Positions 14,867-20,947 of a DNA stretch of 36,161 nucleotides are shown here, piece after piece. The notes beneath the pieces were generated by a model that saw only the letters and a list, made by a program, of their open reading frames with translations, searched no databases and was not told the origin of the DNA. A program made the position numbers and the translations under genes. Origin of the DNA: Candidatus Daviesbacteria bacterium (GTDB taxonomy: Bacteria > Patescibacteriota > Microgenomatia > Daviesbacterales > UBA10151); the NCBI GenBank assembly GCA_030648645.1, contig JAUSHL010000017.1:1-36161 (forward strand). The letters are read 5' to 3'. Within the stretch, counting starts at the first letter, position 1. Each line of letters starts with the position of its first letter.

Positions 14867-14951
14867 TAAGGAGAGTCGAACCTATATCACGGCTAAGAAA
14901 AACTTAAATATTAAAAAGGCGGATTAAAAATGAAGCTACAATCTTACTATG
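14867..14951 (+). repeat. Island repeat B, copy 1
   Basis: About 85 bp, from GTAAGGAGAGTCGAACCTAT to CAATCTTACTATG, directly before R2. It matches 17627-17712, directly before R4, at roughly three bases in four (GTCGAAC, GGCTAAGAAA, AGGCGGA, AAAATGA.GCTA are shared). Confidence 0.7.
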
Positions 14952-15040
14952 AGCGGGAGTCGGTATTAGGGTCGGACTCCAAAACCTATTTAGTGATAGC
15001 TCTGAGGAGGCTAAATTACTAGCTTTTCAATTAGGTATAG
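14952..15040 (+). repeat. tRNA-Gly-derived att-like repeat R2 plus coding-tail module
   Basis: AGCGGGAGTCGGTATTAGGGTCGGACTCC aligns without gaps to R1. It continues in the shared frame as LQNLFSDSSEEAKLLAFQLG. The first six bases match the tRNA-Gly end; the next eight differ, so this is a diverged copy. Confidence 0.65.
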
Positions 15041-15998
15041 TTAGCAATAGTATTTGACTTATTCCTAATTCTATTTCTGGTTGTCTACGAAATAACCTAG
15101 ATTTAGGAATTTGAAGATTAGACTCTAGTAAATCAAGAATTGTTGAATCAATATTTTCATCAAATTTACGGGCAAAAAATGCATTACTTGCCAACAGGGA
15201 TGGAAAATCTTTTGTTATAAAGGTTTTCGGACGTAATTTAATTTTTCCGCTTGCGATTAAAGATTCCGTACTACTTGCTGTATTTTTTTTAGAGTAAGAC
15301 CTGGAATCCACATCTGGTATCCATACAATTGCTCTTTTATCATTATTTATGATTTTTCCTGTGTAATTAGTGTTCATTAAGACCGTTTGAAAGAATCCCT
15401 CGTCTGGTATAAGAGTATTTCTATAGAATTTTCTAAATTTTGCTACCTTAGGACTTGAGACTATAAATTCACAGCAATCTCTACTCAAGATTTTCCACTG
15501 ACCTCCAATATATGGTGTCATCTTTGGAAGAAAAAGTCTTTTAAATGGGGTACCTAAAAATCCATTATCTGATTCAGAAAAATAATTATTGATGCGATTT
15601 AAAGTAATGGGCCGCTCTTTTGCTTGATCAGCAACCAATAAATAGCTTTTTCCTATATTTTGGCTAAGAAAATCCCGTATAAACGACTGTGGCTTTAGCG
15701 GAAAATCCTGTCCACTAAGGTTAATAAAAAAATCCCATTTAGCACTTATCTTTAATAACTTTTTGATGCCTCTTAATTCAACATCAACCATACTATATCC
15801 ACCCCAAACTACATTCTGACTCTTTAGTAGTTGAGAGTTAGGAAAGTCTGCTAGAAAATTCAAGACTTCTTTGTATAAATCTCTACTAGCTCTCTTATCT
15901 ACATGCACCAAGTAATGATTCTTAGGGTCGTATATTGACCTAAAAAGCCTTTTGAACTGGTTAGGATACCTGTGTACTAAAATAAAATATGCAATCAT
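15027..15998 (-). CDS. Core-2/I-branching-type glycosyltransferase (GT14-like)
   Basis: A 323-residue protein resembling beta-1,6-N-acetylglucosaminyltransferases (Pfam Branch family). The hallmarks are IAYFILVHRYPNQFKRLFRSI at the start, YLVHVDKRAS, VVWGGYSMVDVELRGIKKLL and WDFFINLSGQDFPLKP, then PDEGFFQTVLMNT in the middle. There is no signal or membrane segment. Bacterial members build capsule or O-antigen-like glycans; sugar specificity is unknown. It is the only gene between att-like repeats R2 and R3 and points opposite to the preceding cluster. Its stop codon lies inside the R2 module (TTCAATTAGG), so the cassette boundary reaches the gene end. Confidence 0.88.
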   Translation of the reverse strand: MIAYFILVHRYPNQFKRLFRSIYDPKNHYLVHVDKRASRDLYKEVLNFLADFPNSQLLKSQNVVWGGYSMVDVELRGIKKLLKISAKWDFFINLSGQDFPLKPQSFIRDFLSQNIGKSYLLVADQAKERPITLNRINNYFSESDNGFLGTPFKRLFLPKMTPYIGGQWKILSRDCCEFIVSSPKVAKFRKFYRNTLIPDEGFFQTVLMNTNYTGKIINNDKRAIVWIPDVDSRSYSKKNTASSTESLIASGKIKLRPKTFITKDFPSLLASNAFFARKFDENIDSTILDLLESNLQIPKSRLFRRQPEIELGISQILLLTIPN

Positions 15999-16362
15999 AT
16001 GTTTTAAAAAATTGAACAGAACCTGTAGCAGGAAGTAAATTTGAGTTATAAAATAACTATTAAGCCTTCTTATTCGTTACTATATACTATTCAGGTCTAA
16101 TTAGATAGCGGTAAAAATAAACACTCTTTTTACTAAGGATAAACTATTTTTAATATATAATTAGTTTAAATTGTTCTAGCAATCTAAATACCTCTTGGAG
16201 CGGGTGAGGGAATTTCAGGCGTACTTCTAGATTTGTTTAATGACAACTCCGAAGAGGCAAAATTACTAGCTTTTCAACTGGAACTCTTAAAAAATCACTT
16301 GGGAGAAAATTTTTTCCTATCTTGAAAATAAAGTAACGGAGGTTGATAATTAGAATTAGATT
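15999..16362. other. Gene-free boundary between island cassettes
   Basis: 364 bp. The first 200 bp are AT-rich with no recognisable signal except the upstream region of the minus-strand glycosyltransferase. R3 and its coding-tail module fill 16199-16325. A TAGAAT box lies 6 nt before the DinB-family ATG at 16363. Confidence 0.55.
16199..16325 (+). repeat. tRNA-Gly-derived att-like repeat R3 plus longest coding-tail module
   Basis: AGCGGGTGAGGGA, preceded by CTCTTGG as in R5, matches the tRNA-Gly end. In the shared frame it reads GISGVLLDLFNDNSEEAKLL and on through AFQLELLKNHLGE to TGA at 16323. Against R1 most differences within that stretch are third-position synonymous changes (AAC/AAT, GAT/GAC, TCT/TCC, GAG/GAA, GCT/GCA), so the ancestor was translated. 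Confidence 0.72.
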
Positions 16363-16833
16363 ATGAATGATATTCTGTTGCAACAGGTTAAAGAACATTG
16401 GCAGCAACTCAGAGGTATGACTTACGATCTCCTCAACGATCTAAAAGAAGAAGATCTGAACAAAAAACTCCCATTTCCCGAATCACAAGATATAAAATAC
16501 CAATTTAACTGTATGATCGGAGCTCAGGAAAGTAATATTCCCGTAATTACAAAGGGAACTTGGGTAGGGTTTGCTTCCAGTTTAGATAATGAGAGCGAGA
16601 TAACCATTGAAAATATAAAGAAACACATGGAGGAGGCAGATAAGAAATTATTTAATGCCTTGGTAGGGGTTGATCTGCTTCATAAATTTGAGGACAGAAC
16701 AAGTCCGCTAACTAATTATATGGTTCTGGTGGAGCATGAATCGCACCATCAAGGGCAACTTATAAATTTTATTTATGCTTGTAATTTACCAATACCTAAA
16801 AGTTGGGCTGATAAGTGGGCTTTAAGTAGATAA
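16363..16833 (+). CDS. DinB-like four-helix metal-binding protein
   Basis: A 156-residue DinB/YfiT-superfamily protein (not DNA polymerase IV). The fold is a four-helix bundle with a His-triad metal site; EHESHHQGQLINFIYACNLP is the typical final-helix signature and supplies two of the His ligands. Relatives include damage-inducible proteins and thiol-transferases using bacillithiol or mycothiol; the actual reaction is unknown. The gene converges with the DNA-alkylation-repair gene (9 bp between stops), and both lie between R3 and R4, which suggests a small damage-response cassette. Confidence 0.83.
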   Translation: MNDILLQQVKEHWQQLRGMTYDLLNDLKEEDLNKKLPFPESQDIKYQFNCMIGAQESNIPVITKGTWVGFASSLDNESEITIENIKKHMEEADKKLFNALVGVDLLHKFEDRTSPLTNYMVLVEHESHHQGQLINFIYACNLPIPKSWADKWALSR

Positions 16834-16842
16834 AATTAGCCC

Positions 16843-17556
16843 TTATTTTTTCCCTGTGAGTAGTTTACGCTTCGTTTCTCTAATAGCTATTTTAGGCAAT
16901 GTAGCTGAATTTTGATCCAAGTAATTAGCCACCTGATCTTTATGGTTTTTAATTAAATCTCTAAGCAACCAAGAGATTGCTTTAGTAATTAAAATATCTC
17001 GTTCCTCCTTTAACTTCTCAATATTCTCAAAGGCTATTTTTACTAACCTTGAATCATCTGATTGTTTAGCTGGTTTAGTCAAAAGAACAAGGCTAGCCCT
17101 TCTCTTGTGAATATCAGAATCTTTAACTAATTTCGTGAGTAATTTTTCCCATTCTTTCCAATTAGCAAGAATTTCTTTGGCATTAAAACTACTTTGACAC
17201 AAAGAATCAACTTCTCCCCAACCTTGTGCCCCAGTTAACCATTTATCCAAATATAGTGGATTAATCTGACATCTTTGATTGGGAAGATAATCTAAAAATT
17301 TCCCTCCTATACTTCTTTCGTTGTGTGACTGTCCAGTAAATAATGAGTCAAGCAGTATTAATAACTCATCCAATGGGATGTCTTGATGTTTTTTAACCCA
17401 TCCTTTAACGATTTCTCTTGTTTGAAAATTTGAAATATTGTAAATAGATTTGGGAGTACCCATATATTTTTGAAGATCAAAGTACCCACCATTTTTAGGA
17501 TTTGTAGCCTCTACTTTTTGTATTTCCTCTAAAATTTCTTGATGATATTTATTCAT
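16843..17556 (-). CDS. AlkD-type DNA alkylation repair protein (HEAT-like)
   Basis: An all-helical HEAT-like repeat DNA glycosylase of the AlkC/AlkD family, which removes positively charged alkylated bases such as 7-methylguanine without base flipping. Recognisable stretches are YMGTPKSIYNISNFQTREIVKGW near the start, the WGEVDSLC segment with the acidic catalytic-region residues, KDSDIHKRRASLVLL, and ITKAISWLLRDLIKNH (KAISW is highly typical). The ORF track begins at a TTG (17574); the ATG at 17556 (MNKYHQ) is the better start. Length of 237 residues is normal. It converges with the DinB-like gene. Confidence 0.9.
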   Translation of the reverse strand: MNKYHQEILEEIQKVEATNPKNGGYFDLQKYMGTPKSIYNISNFQTREIVKGWVKKHQDIPLDELLILLDSLFTGQSHNERSIGGKFLDYLPNQRCQINPLYLDKWLTGAQGWGEVDSLCQSSFNAKEILANWKEWEKLLTKLVKDSDIHKRRASLVLLTKPAKQSDDSRLVKIAFENIEKLKEERDILITKAISWLLRDLIKNHKDQVANYLDQNSATLPKIAIRETKRKLLTGKK

Positions 17557-17626
17557 AACAACTGTAGTGTACAATATATCTATAATAATTATATTTTCAT
17601 AAATTTCAAATATTAATTATAACTGG

Positions 17627-17712
17627 TAAGTATAGTCGAACTTATTTTGTGGCTAAGAAAGATTTGATTATCGAGTAGGCGGACTCAAAATGAGGCTAAC
17701 AATCTTGCTGTG
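17627..17712 (+). repeat. Island repeat B, copy 2
   Basis: GTAAGTATAGTCGAACTTAT to CAATCTTGCTGTG, directly before R4, matches 14867-14951 before R2. In one frame both read SRTY..AKK.L.I with synonymous third-base differences. Confidence 0.7.
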
Positions 17713-17826
17713 AGCGGGAGACGCATTTTATATCAAACCCCTTTTCAATGAAATGCTAACTCATTTTATTAAATTCATGGAGATGTATCAAGTTGCTGAA
17801 GAAGAAAAAGGAAACGAAAATGCTTG
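17713..17826 (+). repeat. att-like repeat R4 with a short coding remnant
   Basis: AGCGGGAG at 17713 follows repeat B exactly as at R2 and opens the Fic cassette. An open frame downstream (FNEMLTHFIKFMEMYQVAEE...GNENA, stop at 17824-17826) may be a gene-end remnant; its TGA overlaps the Fic -35 box. Confidence 0.5.
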
Positions 17827-17852
17827 ACTTCCCCTATATAACCATATATAAT
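17824..17852 (+). promoter_or_regulatory. Sigma70-type promoter of the Fic gene
   Basis: TTGACT and TATAAT are separated by exactly 17 bp. The -10 ends 7 nt before the ATG at 17860, predicting a leaderless or near-leaderless mRNA. Confidence 0.75.
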
Positions 17853-17859
17853 CATATAC

Positions 17860-18921
17860 ATGACTCATATAACACGTTTTGATAAAAGATTAAGTCAGAT
17901 TCCTAATGAAATTTGGTCAAAAGTAACTCAGATTGAGGAGCTCAAAGGAAGATGGATCCAAGGTACGAATTTAAGTCCTCAATTTCTAAGCAGGCTTAAA
18001 AGATCTGTGTTAATAACCTCTACCGGAGCTTCAACCCGTATCGAAGGAGCTAATCTTTCTGATGAAGCTGTTGACGATCTGATGCGCGGCATCGCCATAG
18101 AAAAGTTTACTAACCGGGAAAAGGAAGAAGTCAGGGGTTATTTTGAATTATTGCAAAATATTTTTAATTCCTGGGAAGATTTAGGTTTTACAGAAGGTAG
18201 TATTAAACACCTGCATAAGGAACTTCTTAAATATACTGAAAAAGATGTCCTTCATAGGGGCAATTATAAAAACGCAGATAATAAAGTCCAGATGGTGGAT
18301 GGCAAAGGCAGAGCTATTGGGGTAATTTTTGATACAACGCTGTCTTATCTTACTCCCAAAGAAATGAATGAACTGGTTGACTGGACTAAGAAGGCATTAA
18401 GTGATAAAAAATATCACCCTTTGCTTATAATTGGTAATTTTATAGTTGAATTTCTAAACATTCATCCTTTTAAGGATGGTAACGGAAGATTATCCAGAAT
18501 TTTGACCAATATGCTTTTACTTAAAGAGGGCTACTTGTATATGCCCTATATATCTCATGAGAAACTGATTGAGGACAATAAACCCGAATATTATATGGCT
18601 CTAAGAACAAGCCAAAAGACTTTTAAGTCTAAAAATGAGGATATTACGGCGTGGCTTAGTTTTTTCTTAACTATACTGTTGACTCAGTCACAAATGGCTA
18701 TAAATTTAATAACAGAGGAGAATATTGAAGTTCTATTATCACCAAAGCAACTGGCAGTATGGCAATATTTGCAGGAGGTTGGTGATGCTTCTCCTAATGA
18801 TATTGTCAAAAATGTCCGTATTGCCCGGATAACTGTAAACCAAGTCTTAAATAAGCTTCTTAATATGAAAAAAGTTGAGCGCATTGGGGAAGGATCAGGT
18901 ATTCGGTATAGGAAAAAATAA
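17860..18921 (+). CDS. Fic-domain protein adenylyltransferase with N-terminal inhibitory helix
   Basis: Transfers AMP (or another nucleotide part) onto hydroxyls of target proteins. The Fic motif HPFKDGNGRLSR begins at His202, with the usual upstream LHKELLKY and RGNYKNADN flap region. An inhibitory motif of the (S/T)xxxE(G/N) type is present as STRIEG at residues 58-63, placing it in the N-terminally self-inhibited class (II). The C-terminal 70 residues form a winged helix (LSPKQLAVWQYLQEV...RITVNQVLNKLLNMKKVERIG), so it may bind DNA or regulate itself. It is the only gene of its island cassette and has a good promoter. Confidence 0.94.
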   Translation: MTHITRFDKRLSQIPNEIWSKVTQIEELKGRWIQGTNLSPQFLSRLKRSVLITSTGASTRIEGANLSDEAVDDLMRGIAIEKFTNREKEEVRGYFELLQNIFNSWEDLGFTEGSIKHLHKELLKYTEKDVLHRGNYKNADNKVQMVDGKGRAIGVIFDTTLSYLTPKEMNELVDWTKKALSDKKYHPLLIIGNFIVEFLNIHPFKDGNGRLSRILTNMLLLKEGYLYMPYISHEKLIEDNKPEYYMALRTSQKTFKSKNEDITAWLSFFLTILLTQSQMAINLITEENIEVLLSPKQLAVWQYLQEVGDASPNDIVKNVRIARITVNQVLNKLLNMKKVERIGEGSGIRYRKK

Positions 18922-18989
18922 TATCTACCAAATATTAGCCCTTTGTATAAGGCTATTCAGGGCTTTGATAAGCATATCATTCCCTCTGG

Positions 18990-19010
18990 AGCGGGTGAGG
19001 GGAGTAGGGC
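18990..19010 (+). repeat. tRNA-Gly-derived att-like repeat R5
   Basis: AGCGGGTGAGGGGAGT is identical over 16 nt to the tRNA-Gly 3' end at 19145, and 19 of 21 bases match. It lies 155 bp from the tRNA and in the same orientation. Hairpins TAATTTCTCGA...TCGAAATTA and AGTAGGG...CCCTACC fill the gap. Confidence 0.85.
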
Positions 19011-19108
19011 TACCTTTTGACTTCATCAAAACGATCCTGTAATTTCTCGAAGACTCGAAATTATTGAACCCCTTGGAGAGATTCTCCTAATCCCTACCCT
19101 ATCTAACA

Positions 19109-19138
19109 GAAAAACTGGTCACAAGAACCAGTTTTTTG
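19109..19138. terminator. Bidirectional intrinsic terminator after tRNA-Gly
   Basis: AAAAACTGGT...ACCAGTTTTTT forms a seven-bp stem flanked by A and T tracts on either side. It sits 7 bp beyond the tRNA-Gly 3' end and can terminate the tRNA transcript on the minus strand and plus-strand transcription from the island. Confidence 0.8.
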
Positions 19139-19144
19139 TTCGAG

Positions 19145-19216
19145 AGCGGGTGAGGGGAGTCGGACCCCTTGCGTTCACTTTGGAAAAGTGACATTCTACC
19201 GATGAATTACACCCGC
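19145..19216 (-). tRNA. tRNA-Gly (anticodon TCC), island attachment site
   Basis: Acceptor GCGGGTG/CACCCGC with discriminator T, D arm ATTCATCGGTAGAAT, anticodon stem TCACT/AGTGA with loop TTTCCAA (TCC), and T arm AGGGGTCCGACTCCCCT. CCA is not encoded. Its 3' end faces the island, and its last 14-22 nt recur as degenerate repeats R1-R5, the usual mark of tRNA-targeted integration. Confidence 0.96.
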
Positions 19217-19231
19217 AATCCGTCAATTATA

Positions 19232-20593
19232 TCAAATCTTAAACCTTCTGTCAGAGAGAAAGGGGTTGGGGGTTCTTTTGATGGGAGTAGATTTTAAGAG
19301 AACTGCTCTTTGCAGAGTAAAATCACCATATTTATTATTTATTTTATCAATAGCTTTTTGCATCGTTTCTTGTTTCCTCGTCTCCGGTAATAAACTTAAA
19401 GTTGCAAAGTAGTCAGGTTTTAGGTTGGAAACGGAAATACCTATCATTCTGATCTTGTCCTCATTCCAGATGGATTGGAAAATTTCCCAAGCTGTTTTAA
19501 AAATTTGTAATCCATCACTGGTAGGTAAAATGGTTATTTGCATGTTATTGCCTGTAAAATTTATCTTGTCATCCCTGGCTTGACCAGGGATCCAGGCATT
19601 CTGGATTCCTGCTTTCGCAGGAATGACAGAGCTAGATAAGGCATTACGATACCAACAATGGATAGTTTTGGCAGATAATTTTTTAGCTCTTAATCTATTC
19701 CCTACCAACTCACAAAGTTTTAATAAAATTTGTTTAATTTCCAAAAGATCAGAAGTATCATGATCAATAGTAAGTCTGTGCCCGATTGATTTTACCTCAT
19801 CTTTTTCGAAAAAAGTTTTAATTGGACTATGATCTATTCCCCTTGCCATGTTGTATAAAATTTCCCCATAACTTTTAAAAGAAGAAACTAAACAACTTTT
19901 TGGTACTTTTCTTAAAGTTCTAAAATCGGTAATTCCCATATTAAATAATCTTTTTTTGGTTGCAGGTCCAATTCCACAAATATCATCCAGTTCTATTTTA
20001 TCCAAAACTTTTATAGCTTCTTTCTGATCAGGAATAATCACCAGTCCATCTGGTTTTTTTAAAGATCCAGCCAGTTTTGCCATCAACTTGTTATAAGAAA
20101 TTCCAATAGAACATGTAATACACTCCCCGATTTCATCTTTTAAACGCTGTTTAATTTCTTGGGCAATCATTATGTCATTGCGAGGAGTGTTAACGACGAA
20201 GCAATCTTTTGTGGTGTGAGATTGCCACGGTTGCCAAGGCGACCTCGCAATGACAGGAGAAGTAACCTCTAAAAAAGCTTCATCTATGGAGAAAACTTCC
20301 AGCTTATCTGTATAATCTTTGAAAATATTCAAAAACTTTGTGGTAACTGATAAATATTTATCATGGTTACTTTGAATAATAATTAAGTCAGGACAAATCT
20401 TTTTTGCCTCCCAGATTTGCATTCCGGTTTTTACTCCCATTTTTTTTGCCTCATATGATGCTGTACATAAAACAGTTCTTGTTTCCCTATCTCCTCCTGT
20501 TACCCCAATTGGTTTTCCCCGAAGTTTGGGATTTGCCTGTTGTTCTACAGAGGCAAAAAATGAGTTCATATCAATATGTAAGATAGTGTTCAT
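19232..20593 (-). CDS. dinB: DNA polymerase IV (Y-family), carrying two in-frame repeat insertions
   Basis: A translesion polymerase that bypasses damaged template bases. The palm motifs are ILHIDMNSFFASVE (metal Asp), VLCTASYEAKKMGVKTGM and FSIDEAFLE (catalytic Asp-Glu); CSIGISYNKLMAKLAG, GIGPATKKRLFNMGI (helix-hairpin-helix) and the little-finger domain follow. Two palindromic elements are translated through: 81 bp encoding ARSPWQPWQSHTTKDCFVVN-type sequence after LEVTSPVI, and 60 bp encoding SVIPAKAGIQNAWIPGQARDD in the little finger. Both lengths are multiples of three, so the frame is kept. The true start is MNTILHID (20593); the track's extra 12 residues come from AT-rich leader. Confidence 0.95.
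   Translation of the reverse strand: MNTILHIDMNSFFASVEQQANPKLRGKPIGVTGGDRETRTVLCTASYEAKKMGVKTGMQIWEAKKICPDLIIIQSNHDKYLSVTTKFLNIFKDYTDKLEVFSIDEAFLEVTSPVIARSPWQPWQSHTTKDCFVVNTPRNDIMIAQEIKQRLKDEIGECITCSIGISYNKLMAKLAGSLKKPDGLVIIPDQKEAIKVLDKIELDDICGIGPATKKRLFNMGITDFRTLRKVPKSCLVSSFKSYGEILYNMARGIDHSPIKTFFEKDEVKSIGHRLTIDHDTSDLLEIKQILLKLCELVGNRLRAKKLSAKTIHCWYRNALSSSVIPAKAGIQNAWIPGQARDDKINFTGNNMQITILPTSDGLQIFKTAWEIFQSIWNEDKIRMIGISVSNLKPDYFATLSLLPETRKQETMQKAIDKINNKYGDFTLQRAVLLKSTPIKRTPNPFLSDRRFKI
19568..19627 (-). repeat. 60-bp palindromic element inside dinB
   Basis: GTCATCCCTGGCTTGACCAG...CTTTCGCAGGAATGAC has the same ends and hairpins as the intergenic element at 3506. It inserts 20 codons (SVIPAKAGIQNAWIPGQARD-like) into the little-finger domain. 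Confidence 0.88.
20174..20254 (-). repeat. 81-bp palindromic element inside dinB (second family)
   Basis: GTCATTGCGAGGAG...GACGAAGCAATCT...AGATTGCCACGG...CCTCGCAATGAC. The same family is intergenic at 31147-31246. It adds 27 codons between the palm strand LEVTSPV and the IAQEIKQRL helix. Confidence 0.88.
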
Positions 20594-20656
20594 AAATTCA
20601 AATTTTAAATTTTTAATTTTAAAATTCATTAAAAATTTGAGCTTTAAAATTTAAAA

Positions 20657-20899
20657 TTACTCTTCCCCTACTGCCTCTAAAAACCATTTTAATTTGGAAG
20701 TATCTAATCTTAACTGGTAGAAATTATCACCGGAAGAAATAGAAAAATGGTAAAATAACGAAGAACCATTTTTACTGGTGTGAACGAGGTTAATTTTATC
20801 AACTTTAATTTGCCTACTGTTCCAAAAAAATAAATAAGGCTGAATTATATTTTGTTTAAAAAAGACCCAGACATTAATAGGTTCTAAAATTTCTACCAT
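20657..20899 (-). CDS. Conserved-looking hypothetical protein (~80 aa)
   Basis: A soluble 80-residue protein, MVEILEPINVWVFFKQNIIQ to LKWFLEAVGEE. It looks like alternating beta strands (QPYLFFWNSRQIKVDKINLVH; SLFYHFSISSGDNFYQLRLD) ending in a helix that contains Trp, a pattern seen in small ligand- or partner-binding domains. The track extends the start to 20956, but that overlaps the divergent plus-strand gene; the ATG at 20899 is better. It lies 63 bp upstream of dinB on the same strand, so the two may be co-transcribed. No family or function can be given. Confidence 0.7.
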   Translation of the reverse strand: MVEILEPINVWVFFKQNIIQPYLFFWNSRQIKVDKINLVHTSKNGSSLFYHFSISSGDNFYQLRLDTSKLKWFLEAVGEE

Positions 20900-20947
20900 A
20901 CTATGAATATATACCAAAGAAAACCCAAAGGTCAAGTAGTCAGAATT

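Larger units (their letters stand above)
14664..15026. other. Gene-free boundary between island cassettes
   Basis: 363 bp made almost entirely of island repeats: repeat C copy 2 (14741-14783), repeat B copy 1 (14867-14951) and att-like repeat R2 with its coding-tail module (14952-15040), which runs into the stop codon of the minus-strand glycosyltransferase. No gene, tRNA or terminator is seen. Confidence 0.65.

Noticed and set aside
14867-14951. Degenerate minus-strand tRNA (GAGAGTCGAACCT resembles a T arm)
   Set aside because: No acceptor or anticodon stem pairs; treated as island repeat B.
16363-16833. DNA polymerase IV named DinB
   Set aside because: The gene encodes the unrelated DinB/YfiT four-helix fold; the polymerase is at 19232-20593.
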